In this document: piece after piece, positions 6,233 through 13,558 of the stretch
Numbering within the stretch: position 1 is the first letter of the stretch
How the letters are laid out: each line of letters opens with the position of its first letter
Virus record (IMG/VR): IMGVR_UViG_3300012003_000219
Span: 1 to 25,229 of that record
Reading direction: 5' to 3' (one strand)
Length of the DNA stretch: 25,229 bases
From: a virus
Notes under the pieces: model-generated
The model's database searches: none
Seen by the model: the letters and a program-made list of their open reading frames with translations, nothing else
Told to the model about the DNA's origin: nothing
Translations under genes and position numbers: made by a program

Positions 6233-6970
6233 CTAGAACTCGTCCCACTCGCACGTCACAAGCCACATGTCCGTGATCGGGTTCTGCGTGGCTAGAACGT
6301 AGTCAGCGAACACGACGATCCCTTCAAGCGCCCGCAGCGTAACGAACGTGTCCCCGTCGAAGAACGTCGTCCGGTCAAACATCTCGTAGCCCGCAGCGGT
6401 GATGAGGCGTGGGGCGTACTCCTGCGTTAGCTTCGTCCCGGCCGGAAGGGTCGCGGTGAGTGCGGTGGCCGAACTCGTGCCGTCCGCTGATGCGTCCCCG
6501 AACACCGTCACCGATGTACTAGACGCAAGGGCCGAGTCGAGCGGGGTCTTCGTGAGCGCGGTCCCGTTCGTTGGTAGAACAGTCACCTTCCACGCCCGGA
6601 TCATCGGGGGAAGCACCGTTACCGCCTTGACGACCGTCTGAACGAGGTCAATGGCGATCATGTTGACGTGGACAACCACAGTCGAGCCGGTCGCGTTGTG
6701 TAGCGCAAAGAGTTTCTGCCCGGCCGTGCCCGCGCGTCCTGGCGTGCGGAACGTTGCGACACGGCCCGAGTAGGCGGGCACGGCCCCGCGACGGATGATT
6801 GCCTCCCCTGCCGCCGACACCTTCATCTTGTTCGCGTAGGTCGCAGGGTCGGCAACCACGACGTTCTGGCGGTAGACGGTAGGTGTTCCCGCCTCGGTGG
6901 AGGTTAGGGAGTCGGCGTCAACGTCCTTACCTGCGCCGTCTACTGCTACCTGGACGTGACCTGCGGCCAC
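6233..6970 (-). CDS. Virion structural protein, 245 aa
   Basis: Begins MAAGHVQVAVDGAGKDVDAD. Beta-rich, with GQKLFALHNATGSTVVVHVN and DGTSSATALTATLPAGT, which resemble phage tail or baseplate-type appendage proteins rather than enzymes. It follows the tail-fibre-like gene at 6977-7390 by 6 nt and is 23 nt upstream of the repeat-protein gene, all within the head operon. No catalytic motif or signal peptide is seen. The call is structural from composition and neighbours only. Confidence 0.65.
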   Translation of the reverse strand: MAAGHVQVAVDGAGKDVDADSLTSTEAGTPTVYRQNVVVADPATYANKMKVSAAGEAIIRRGAVPAYSGRVATFRTPGRAGTAGQKLFALHNATGSTVVVHVNMIAIDLVQTVVKAVTVLPPMIRAWKVTVLPTNGTALTKTPLDSALASSTSVTVFGDASADGTSSATALTATLPAGTKLTQEYAPRLITAAGYEMFDRTTFFDGDTFVTLRALEGIVVFADYVLATQNPITDMWLVTCEWDEF

Positions 6971-6976
6971 GGGTGG

Positions 6977-7390
6977 TTACGCCTCGGACGCGCTTAGCGC
7001 GGTGGCGATGACCTGTGGTGTGTCGCCGGGGTTAACCGCCGTAGAAGTCACCGAGCCGAAGTAGAGAATGTTCCCGGCGGTGCTCGCGTCACAGATCGCA
7101 AAGAAGGTGACGGTGTTCAGCACTCCGGCGTTAGCTGCGAAGGTGATCGCGGTAGCGTTCGTGATCGCCGCGCCTGCGGTAGACGTGGCGAAGTTGGTCG
7201 TGTTCGCGGTCACGGCCACGCGAACGTAGCCCGTGTAGGAAGCTTCGCCCGCCGTTGATCCCGTAGATGCCGCTGTCAGCGTTGCCGTCCACAGCGCCAT
7301 GTAGAGCGTCGCCGGGGATGAGTACGCGGCAGCATTGAACTGCGCGTTAAGCAGCTTGCTGATCTGGACCTGAGACTTGCCGGACGCCAC
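6977..7390 (-). CDS. Phage tail-fibre-like or capsid-associated protein, 137 aa
   Basis: Resembles the small phage structural family with an N-terminal LLNAQFN...SSPATLYMALWTATL segment, a Gly-Tyr-x-Arg-Val-Ala-Val strand (TGYVRVAVTANTTNF) and TFFAICDASTAGNILYFGSV near the C-terminus. Such proteins are annotated as tail fibre or virion proteins in many phages. The GTG start shares its G with the upstream TAG stop (TAGTG). Ser/Thr content is high. Confidence 0.7.
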   Translation of the reverse strand: MASGKSQVQISKLLNAQFNAAAYSSPATLYMALWTATLTAASTGSTAGEASYTGYVRVAVTANTTNFATSTAGAAITNATAITFAANAGVLNTVTFFAICDASTAGNILYFGSVTSTAVNPGDTPQVIATALSASEA

Positions 7391-7656
7391 TAGCCGCGCC
7401 TCTCAGCGAGTAGAGCCTGGATCGCGTCGAGTTCGTCGGCGGTGACAGTGAGGCCAGCGCCGCCATCTTCTAGCGCGATGTGGGCGTACTGTCCGTGCTG
7501 GCGCTCGTGCCAAGACTTGTCTTCGTCGGTGGCGTACCGATAGCTGCCGTCCTTCTCATCGAGGTAGAGGCGCTTGTCGGGCTGGTCGTTCTCATCGACG
7601 GAGTAATGCCAGCCGTCCTGGTAGCAGACGGGGCCGGTGTAGTAGTCGGCGCTCAC
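7390..7656 (-). CDS. Small acidic hypothetical protein, 88 aa
   Basis: Tyr/Asp-rich N-terminus (MSADYYTGPVCYQDGWHYSV, DQPDKRLYLDEKDGSYRYAT), ending with an amphipathic helix (ELDAIQALLAERRG). The GTG start overlaps the stop of the protease gene (GTGA), so the two are translationally coupled. Not recognised. It lies where head-assembly genes are expected. Confidence 0.6.
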   Translation of the reverse strand: MSADYYTGPVCYQDGWHYSVDENDQPDKRLYLDEKDGSYRYATDEDKSWHERQHGQYAHIALEDGGAGLTVTADELDAIQALLAERRG

Positions 7657-8756
7657 TCAGGCACGTATCGCTTGCTGCCGTCTTCTGCGGTCTCGACGCG
7701 GACAGACTTCGGCTTCGGGGCTTCGACATTCACATGGTTGTGAACCTCGGGAGCTGCGGCAGGCTCAACGTGGTTGTGTACGACTGGCGCTGCCTGCTCG
7801 GGAACATGAACGTTGACGGTGTGCTCGCCATGCTCCGGCATGTGGTTGTGGATGACGGGGGTGATTGAGCCGTCCCCGAAGTTGACGTGGACGTGGACGG
7901 GCTGCGGCGATGCCATTGGCGCGTCCTTCGCTACGGCCTCAACCATCGGCGAACGCCTGCCACTCCCGCCAACCGACCACGCCCCCTTGTGGCCCTTCTT
8001 GACTTGCTCCCAAAGGTTGTCATCGGGAACATGCGCGGCCAGCACCCACGACCCGGCCTTTACGACCTGTCCGCCCATTTGGAAATCACAGGGGGCGATG
8101 TAGGACTCGACAGGCCGGACTGTTTCGGGGGCCATCTTCCGGTGCTGGTCTCCGATAGCTAGACCCTGCTGGTAGAGGTAGCGATGGGCGGCAATCTCAA
8201 CGTCCTCCTTGCTGACGACATCGCCTTGTGAGTCCTCCACGTCTGGTTCGAGGACGATGCCGTATACGACCCGTGCCTCGTCGTCTGCTTTGAGGACTGA
8301 CAGCTCGGGTGTAGAAGTCTCCACCGGTTCGCCCTTTTTGCGCTTTCGTTTCGGCTTGGCCTCGCCTAGAGGTACGTCTACGTGAACATCTGTGGCTGTT
8401 GGGGCGTCTTTGCGAATGATCTGCCAGTCGCCAGCGGTGGGGAGTGCTGCTTCCGCTTCGCCGTCGAAGTTCTCAACGCCGGGAATCGCCAGGAAGGCAT
8501 CCCGCGCCGCGTCGTGGTCTTCGGTACTCGACCAGTCAGCGCCCTGCCAGAAGACGGTCTTGGTCTCGGGGTTCCACGCGCACCCCCCGTAGCCACCATC
8601 CGGCTTGAACCTGTCGGCAACCGCTCCGATCTGTCCCTCGATGCCAGACTTGCGAACGAGGACGGGGAGGGGACGGCGGACGAGTTCCACGGGTGGGGGA
8701 TATCGGCGGGGCGCGAGGGCAGGGGATTCCGTCCGGGGTGCCACGTACAATGTCAA
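7653..8756 (-). CDS. xkdF-like: XkdF-like prohead protease with His-rich C-terminus
   Basis: 367 residues from a TTG start; a GTG four codons later is an alternative. Residues ~165-270 match the XkdF family of putative phage serine proteases: VVYGIVLEPDVEDSQGDVVS, AHRYLYQQGLAIGDQHR and GHKGAWSVGGSGRR. The protein probably matures the head together with the scaffold and capsid proteins. The C-terminal ~75 residues are unusually rich in paired His (VIHNHMPEH, VVHNHVEPA, EVHNHVNVE), a possible metal-binding or virion-binding tail. No Shine-Dalgarno precedes the TTG, and the divergent nuclease gene starts 2 nt away with its promoter inside this gene's first codons. The original translation start may therefore have been altered by cassette insertion. 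Confidence 0.75.
   Translation of the reverse strand: MTLYVAPRTESPALAPRRYPPPVELVRRPLPVLVRKSGIEGQIGAVADRFKPDGGYGGCAWNPETKTVFWQGADWSSTEDHDAARDAFLAIPGVENFDGEAEAALPTAGDWQIIRKDAPTATDVHVDVPLGEAKPKRKRKKGEPVETSTPELSVLKADDEARVVYGIVLEPDVEDSQGDVVSKEDVEIAAHRYLYQQGLAIGDQHRKMAPETVRPVESYIAPCDFQMGGQVVKAGSWVLAAHVPDDNLWEQVKKGHKGAWSVGGSGRRSPMVEAVAKDAPMASPQPVHVHVNFGDGSITPVIHNHMPEHGEHTVNVHVPEQAAPVVHNHVEPAAAPEVHNHVNVEAPKPKSVRVETAEDGSKRYVPE
8731..8751 (+). promoter_or_regulatory. Leaderless cassette promoter F (GTCCG-N10-TACAAT)
   Basis: GTCCGGGGTG at 8731-8740, TACAAT at 8746-8751, six bases, then GTG at 8758. The motif lies inside the first codons of the divergent protease gene. The match to the promoters at 4149 and 12085 covers GTCCGGGGTG plus most of the following CCAYG. 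Confidence 0.65.
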
Positions 8757-8757
8757 G

Positions 8758-9918
8758 GTGGCAGGGACGATGGCGGAACTGGCGGCGCGGCGAGCTAAGG
8801 TTGTAGCGGCCTACTTCGATGAGAGTGTTCCACTGAGTGAGCGGACATCGACCGCGCTCGGCGCTCGATTCGGCCTTTACTACCAGACGATCTTGCATGA
8901 CGTTCGGGCGAGTGGGTATGAGACGCGAGACTTTCGACCGCGCCGCCTACCCACTTCGGTAACGATCTCTTGTGATGGCTGTGGGGAGAGTTTCACCATT
9001 CCGCAGTGGAAGATCGACCACGGCCAGCGATTCTGCTCGGTCAAATGCAGGCGGTCGCCACTGACCGAGCGTGAGTGCAAGTTCTGTGGTGCAACCATGT
9101 TCGTTCCCGAATACATAACCCGCCAGGGGGAGGGAAAGGGCACGTACTGCTCCAAGGAGTGCGGCGCGGCGGGTACTGCCCTGGGTCGCATCGGAAAACC
9201 AAACCCGGCGGCGCGCAAGTCCATCCTGGAATACCACCGCCAAAAGCGGGAGACAGGTTATCCGCCATCTCCGCTCAAGGGAGAGTGGCTCAAGTTCAAC
9301 TGCGAAATCTGCGGCGTGGAGTATGAGCGCCCCGTCTCCGCCACGCGGCGGGGCCGCAAGCCCAAGCACTGCTCGCGCGAGTGCTCCCACGAGGCCAAGC
9401 GGCGCGTCACGGGCACAGATCACCCCCTCTACTCGTCCGAAGAAAAGCCGTGCGAGTGGTGCGGGGAGCCATTCCTAATCAAGCAATGCAGAGTTAGGGA
9501 CGGGGCGGCGAAGTATTGCTCCAAGCAGTGCCAAGGTGCGGCGTCTTGTGCGGCGCAAGGCGGTCGTTCTTCAAGCATCGAAGATGCAATGGCACTTGCC
9601 TTCGATGCGATTGGAGTCAAGTACGAACGACAGGCAAGGATCGGCCGCTGGTCGGTTGACTTCCTGTTAGTCGATGCACCGATCGTCGTTGAGTGCGATG
9701 GGGACTACTGGCACGCAAGGGCCGAAGTGATCGCACGAGACGAGCGAAAGAACGCCGACCTTCTACAGCGCGGCTATGGCGTAGTAAGACTTCCTGAATG
9801 GCAAATCAAGAGCGAGGCGAATGCGCTTGCGCGGTCAGTCGCCGAGTACCAGGAAGCAGCTACAGCGGCAGCCGGGGTGTACGAATCCTGGCAAGTCCCC
9901 GTTCCAATCGTCGCCTAG
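8758..9918 (+). CDS. Four-zinc-finger EDxHD/Vsr-like endonuclease
   Basis: 386 residues from GTG 8758, chosen because it is 6 nt after the -10 box as in the sister cassettes. Four consecutive treble-clef-like zinc motifs are visible: CDGC...FCSVKC, CKFC...YCSKEC, CEIC...HCSREC and CEWC...YCSKQC. The C-terminal ~110 residues are a PD-(D/E)xK-type nuclease of the Vsr/DUF559/EDxHD group: SSIEDAMALAFDAIGV, WSVDFLLVDAPIVVECDGDY, W-H, and a closing GYGVVRLPEWQIK. Likely a homing endonuclease in which the zinc array reads the target and the C-terminal domain cuts. The last 84 nt overlap the convergent MuF gene. Transcribed against the virion operon from its own promoter. Confidence 0.8.
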   Translation: MAGTMAELAARRAKVVAAYFDESVPLSERTSTALGARFGLYYQTILHDVRASGYETRDFRPRRLPTSVTISCDGCGESFTIPQWKIDHGQRFCSVKCRRSPLTERECKFCGATMFVPEYITRQGEGKGTYCSKECGAAGTALGRIGKPNPAARKSILEYHRQKRETGYPPSPLKGEWLKFNCEICGVEYERPVSATRRGRKPKHCSRECSHEAKRRVTGTDHPLYSSEEKPCEWCGEPFLIKQCRVRDGAAKYCSKQCQGAASCAAQGGRSSSIEDAMALAFDAIGVKYERQARIGRWSVDFLLVDAPIVVECDGDYWHARAEVIARDERKNADLLQRGYGVVRLPEWQIKSEANALARSVAEYQEAATAAAGVYESWQVPVPIVA

Positions 9919-10689
9919 CGGTACTCTTTCGCCGTCATGCTGCGCGCAGATTTCTTCGGGATCATCTTGGACCGCTGACCATTCAAGTTCCGCCGTCGCG
10001 ACATTGAATAGACCTTGCGCCCCGGCATCCATATACCCGGCGATTCTTCCAGCGGTGGCCGCCTTCGATGTTTCACTAACCGCGATCAGCTTCGCCCGCG
10101 CCGTCCGCATCTTCCCCGCATAGCGCATAGCCGACGACGCCACCTGATCCGGCTTGCGCCCCAGCTTCCGCTGTCCCTCCGCAAAGTTCATCACCGCATT
10201 CGCCTGACGTGAGGTAAGCCCCACAACCTCCCTGATCTGCGGGGCAAGCACGTAAGGGTGAATCCCACTCGCATAGCCCCGGCTGACCACGTTGGCAATA
10301 GCCCTCCGTGTCTCCGTGCTCACCTCACGGACAAGCCTTGCCTGCTCAGCCTGCACCATCCGGTCGAAATGCGGGTTGTGCAAGTTGAAGCTGAGATGCA
10401 GGTAGGGGTTCAGGTGGGCAACGTCCTCGAACGCCCGCTCTGCCTCGTCTAGCGCCGTGGGGAGAAGGACGGGCTGGAACGCTACGGCCTGCAAGATGTG
10501 GTCGAGCATCCCGGCGCTGCGGTGAATGATCGCGTTCGCCAACACGTTGTCGGTTAGCTGCTCGTGGAGACGGTCAACCCAGAGCAGGAAAGCGGCAATG
10601 AGAGGCTTCTCGTTGGCGGCTATACGGGCACGCCAGGACCGTTGTTCCGGGGTGGGGGTTGCCTCTTTGCGGAAGTAGACGACGGGCAC
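9835..10689 (-). CDS. MuF-type minor head protein
   Basis: 284 residues. The C-terminal part has the hallmark of the Mu gpF/SPP1 gp7 family: ELEWSAVQDDPEEICAQHDG, then GDLPGFVHPGCRCSCFLVL (HPxCRC). The upstream helical region (AKLIAVSETSKAATAGRIAGY) fits as well. These proteins sit inside the head near the portal and help head assembly or DNA delivery. The GTG start shares its G with the TAG stop of the portal gene (TAGTG), the usual portal-MuF order. The 3' 84 nt are covered by the antisense nuclease gene ending at 9918. Confidence 0.85.
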   Translation of the reverse strand: MPVVYFRKEATPTPEQRSWRARIAANEKPLIAAFLLWVDRLHEQLTDNVLANAIIHRSAGMLDHILQAVAFQPVLLPTALDEAERAFEDVAHLNPYLHLSFNLHNPHFDRMVQAEQARLVREVSTETRRAIANVVSRGYASGIHPYVLAPQIREVVGLTSRQANAVMNFAEGQRKLGRKPDQVASSAMRYAGKMRTARAKLIAVSETSKAATAGRIAGYMDAGAQGLFNVATAELEWSAVQDDPEEICAQHDGERVPLGDDWNGDLPGFVHPGCRCSCFLVLGD

Positions 10690-12044
10690 TATTCGCCCTC
10701 GGACGTGTCCCCGGCCTCAGCACTCGGAGCGCCGATCTTCTCACGCAGCCATGCGAGCAGCGGGTCGGCCTGGTCGCCCGTGAAGAGCGGAGCGCCCGCG
10801 CTGGATGCGGCGGTCAGAATCTCCGCGATGCCGTCAAGGTCAACCTCTTCGGCGGGGCCGTGACAGAGGCGCGCATAGCCCCCAGCGGCCTCCATTCCGT
10901 TCAGTCGGTAGACGCGGGGGATCAGGTCGGTATTGAACACTGAGGCGATCTGGTCAAGGTGCGACTCGATCGCCCCGTTAAAGAGGTCCTTCTTGTTGTT
11001 CGAGAGCGCGTAGCTTCCTGTCGCCTTGTCGCCGCCCATCGTGATTACGTCAGCGAGCAGACTCCGCGCCATAACCTCGTCGTAATAGCGGATGATCGCA
11101 AGAAGATCGAAGGCGCGAGAGCCGCCGCCCTTCATCAGCTCGAACTCCCACCCGGCAGGTTTCACGACGCCTTCTAGTTCGTCGCGACGTACCTGCGTGA
11201 CCATCGCCTTTGAATCAGCGTTGAGCTGCACCATCGCCGGATCGTTCCCGTTCCAAATGTCCACGTCGGCCGGTGGGGTGAGCATCGGCAGACCGGCCAG
11301 GTCACGCTCCGCACCGATGCCCATAAGACCCTCAAAGCTCTTCTTCATGTACCAAGGCTTGATGCAGTTGCGAAGCACGCTCCGGCCCTCTGGGTTGTTC
11401 TTGTGAACCTTCGTGCGGAACAGCAAAGCCTTCTCGCGCGGGATCGTGTAGACGCCGTAGCTCGGCGGGGGACTTTGGACGAAAGCGGTCCAGTTGTCGT
11501 ACTCATCGAAGTCCCAGCGCAGCAACGAGTCCTGTGCGCGCGTGGCGAGATTCGCCAGTCCGATCTTCCCGTCCGAGAACATCGAGTTGCGCCCGTTGCG
11601 CTTTTTGTACACGGTCTCCGCCACATGAAACCCATACGGCAGGAACGAAAGGATCTCGCTAACCGTGTCGCTCCATGAGTTCTCTAGATCCTCAAAGAAC
11701 ATCCCCTGAATGAACTCTTGCGCCTGCCCGTCGATGTTGTCGGGCGATGCAGGCTCAACCCACCACGTCACCTTGCGAACAAGAACCTCGATCGCGGTGA
11801 GGATGCCCCCGATTACAGGGTCAGTGTCACTGAGTTCCCGGTACGCCTCCGCGCCACGCCGCCCCTGTAGCTCAGTAAGCCATTCCTCAAGAACGTACCC
11901 GCCCCACTGCCGAAGCCCGGTACGTCCGATCTCCGCATACGGTGACTGGCGCGAGGTTGATGCCTTCTGTACCTGATGACGGCTCACAGGTCCGAAGCTG
12001 ACGTTGCGGAACTTGCCGTCCCCTGTGGTGACGCTGTCGGCCAT
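10689..12044 (-). CDS. Portal protein
   Basis: 451 residues, typical portal length. TDPVIGGILTAIEVLVRKVTW WVEPAS near residues 75-100 matches the DUF935/Mu gp29-like portal family, as do LPYGFHVAETVYKKRNG and REKALLFRTKVHKNNPEGRS. The dodecameric portal forms the unique head vertex for DNA packaging and tail attachment. It is followed directly by the MuF gene. No terminase gene lies upstream within the window; instead a glycosyltransferase and other accessory genes do. No Shine-Dalgarno is evident before the ATG. Confidence 0.85.
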   Translation of the reverse strand: MADSVTTGDGKFRNVSFGPVSRHQVQKASTSRQSPYAEIGRTGLRQWGGYVLEEWLTELQGRRGAEAYRELSDTDPVIGGILTAIEVLVRKVTWWVEPASPDNIDGQAQEFIQGMFFEDLENSWSDTVSEILSFLPYGFHVAETVYKKRNGRNSMFSDGKIGLANLATRAQDSLLRWDFDEYDNWTAFVQSPPPSYGVYTIPREKALLFRTKVHKNNPEGRSVLRNCIKPWYMKKSFEGLMGIGAERDLAGLPMLTPPADVDIWNGNDPAMVQLNADSKAMVTQVRRDELEGVVKPAGWEFELMKGGGSRAFDLLAIIRYYDEVMARSLLADVITMGGDKATGSYALSNNKKDLFNGAIESHLDQIASVFNTDLIPRVYRLNGMEAAGGYARLCHGPAEEVDLDGIAEILTAASSAGAPLFTGDQADPLLAWLREKIGAPSAEAGDTSEGE

Positions 12045-12084
12045 CGGGCTAGCTATCGCGTTATCGGTTCAGGCGCTTGCTGCC

Positions 12085-12105
12085 GTCCGGGGTGCCATGT
12101 AGGGT
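12085..12105 (+). promoter_or_regulatory. Leaderless cassette promoter G (GTCCG-N10-TAGGGT)
   Basis: GTCCGGGGTG from 12085, TAGGGT 12100-12105, six bases, ATG 12112. Upstream blocks GCGTTATCGG (12058-12067), GGTTCAGGC (12066-12074) and GCTTGC (12075-12080) match in order those before the AAA+ gene at 4176, where only the spacing differs. A TTGCTG 17 nt before the -10 could serve as a -35. Confidence 0.65.
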
Positions 12106-12111
12106 GGCGTA

Positions 12112-12522
12112 ATGGCAGGCATCTCGTTCGAGAAGCGAATGAGCGTCTACAAGCGCGACGGCTTCGCCTGCGCTCATTGCGGGTTCTCTCAGACCATCGA
12201 GGAAGTGCTCTCCGTGATCGAGAACGCCCGTCACAACCTCGGGCGATTCCCGCGCAATGCCCTACTGACCATCGACCACATTCTTCCCTTGTCGCGTGGC
12301 GGCGGTAACGGATACAGCAACCTCCAGACGCTCTGCTACGAGTGCAATCACCGCAAGGCGGATCGCGTACCGGAAGGTCTGCGCTCGCGTCGTGGCGTTG
12401 CGCCGAAGCGCCGTCACCCGCCCGAGCCTCGCATCGTTACGGGGCGTTTCGTCGGTCGCGCTCCCGTTGGTCAGCCGTTCAGTCGCCCGTTCGCGGTGCT
12501 TGCCGAGCTACTAAGCCCCTAA
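12112..12522 (+). CDS. Small HNH endonuclease
   Basis: 136 residues. A canonical HNH fold is visible: CAHC (residues ~20-23), TIDHILPLSRGGGNGYSNLQ and TLCYECNHRKADR, giving the H-N-H triad with a structural CxxC/CxxC zinc site. An Arg/Pro-rich tail follows and may aid DNA binding. Translation probably begins at the 5' end of the mRNA. It is divergent from the portal gene and convergent with the glycosyltransferase gene (12-nt tail overlap), lying exactly at the border between the virion operon and the accessory operon. Probably a homing cassette. Confidence 0.85.
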   Translation: MAGISFEKRMSVYKRDGFACAHCGFSQTIEEVLSVIENARHNLGRFPRNALLTIDHILPLSRGGGNGYSNLQTLCYECNHRKADRVPEGLRSRRGVAPKRRHPPEPRIVTGRFVGRAPVGQPFSRPFAVLAELLSP

Positions 12523-13227
12523 GGCCCGCCCGATCTCCTGGTATTCCTCCTGGTACATATGACCTCTGAGGTTCTGGGGCAGCGAGAGCCGGTCGATGCC
12601 GCGAGCCTCTAGTGCCCGCGTGTAGCGCACCGTGTCGATGTGTAGGCGGAAGTTCTCGGACGGGTAGCCCGCGCCTCTGCCTTCCATCGCGTGCATATGA
12701 ATGATCCGACAGGACGGGACCGCGACAGCCCTGATGCCGTTCAGATGGGCCATGAGGCTGATGAATCCATCGCAGAAATAGTGCAAGCCTTCGGGGACGG
12801 GGAACACCTTGTCTAGCCATTCGCCTTTGAGGATCGGGAACGTGCTCATGTCTGCCGGTGCGCCGTCCTCAACCTGTACGTGCGCGCCAAGGGATGAGCC
12901 GTAGTTGACGAAGCGGGGATCGTCTACACGCGGGACGGTGAAGTAGCCCTTGTCGAGCCACATGCGGAGCGCCGGTTCCCACCGCTCGTCGGCCGGGCAC
13001 ATATCATCGCTGCCGCACACAAAAACATCGGGCGGATCGTCCCGTACCTGCTCATAGATCGCATTCAGCCCGTCCCCCCACGTAGTCCCCGCCTCCGAAT
13101 ACACGATCTCTAGATCAGCCTCGGGTGTGCGTTCTCTCCACAGCTTCTCTAGTCCTTCACGGCGGGGGCGACGTGCCTCGATTGTCGGTACAGCCAAAAC
13201 AACACGAAGCGCGCCGCCAGCCGTCAC
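12511..13227 (-). CDS. GT-A type glycosyltransferase
   Basis: 238 residues. The N-terminal strand RVVLAVPTIEARRPRREGLE and the acidic metal-site region FVCGSDDMCPADERWEPAL suggest a nucleotide-sugar transferase of the GT2/GT-A fold. Conserved-looking CDGFISLMAHLNG and IIHMHAMEG follow, where GT-A enzymes often have acceptor-site and His residues. Starts at GTG sharing its G with the TAG of the gene before (TAGTG). Donor and acceptor are unknown; modification of virion proteins is a reasonable inference from the neighbouring head genes. Confidence 0.6.
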   Translation of the reverse strand: MTAGGALRVVLAVPTIEARRPRREGLEKLWRERTPEADLEIVYSEAGTTWGDGLNAIYEQVRDDPPDVFVCGSDDMCPADERWEPALRMWLDKGYFTVPRVDDPRFVNYGSSLGAHVQVEDGAPADMSTFPILKGEWLDKVFPVPEGLHYFCDGFISLMAHLNGIRAVAVPSCRIIHMHAMEGRGAGYPSENFRLHIDTVRYTRALEARGIDRLSLPQNLRGHMYQEEYQEIGRALGA

Positions 13228-13502
13228 TAGAACGAACCTGTGCGCGTGCCAGTCACAAGATCGTCCTGCACCTGGCCCGTAGGCTCAAGCGGGTTCACTG
13301 TGTCGATCGTGCCAGTGGGCCAATGGTCGATTGCCGCGACGTAGACCTGAGCGCCTGACTTCTTCAAGCGGCGCACATACTCGCGGGTGATGCAATCGGT
13401 GCATCCGGGGCGCTCGCAGCCAATGACTGTTTCGCCTGCCTTCTTGTCGCGCTCGCAGCCGTGATTACCGACCGCCCTGACGACGACGTGGAACTGTCCC
13501 AT
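13227..13502 (-). CDS. Small Cys-rich hypothetical protein, 91 aa
   Basis: Contains GNHGCERDKK and CERPGCTDCITREYVRRLKKSG, a Cys cluster that may bind zinc. The central AQVYVAAIDHWPTGTIDTVN looks like a single alpha/beta unit. A good Shine-Dalgarno (AAAGGAG) lies 8 nt before the ATG. Not recognised. It sits between two glycosyltransferase genes, with a single-base TAGTG overlap to the one downstream. Confidence 0.65.
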   Translation of the reverse strand: MGQFHVVVRAVGNHGCERDKKAGETVIGCERPGCTDCITREYVRRLKKSGAQVYVAAIDHWPTGTIDTVNPLEPTGQVQDDLVTGTRTGSF

Positions 13503-13525
13503 CTTGGATTTCTCCTTTGTCGTTT

Positions 13526-13541
13526 CACGCCAGTTGGCGTG
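13526..13541 (-). repeat. Short inverted repeat in the intergenic gap
   Basis: CACGCC-AACT-GGCGTG on the minus strand forms a 6-bp, 4-nt-loop hairpin. It lies in the 56-nt gap between the small gene ending at 13559 and the Shine-Dalgarno of the gene starting at 13502. There is no T-tract, so it is not a standard terminator. It may modulate translation or mRNA stability of the downstream gene. Confidence 0.4.
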
Positions 13542-13558
13542 CGACTCGGGCTATCGCG

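Noticed and set aside
13526-13541. Hairpin as a rho-independent terminator
   Set aside because: Only 6 bp and no T-tract follows on either strand.
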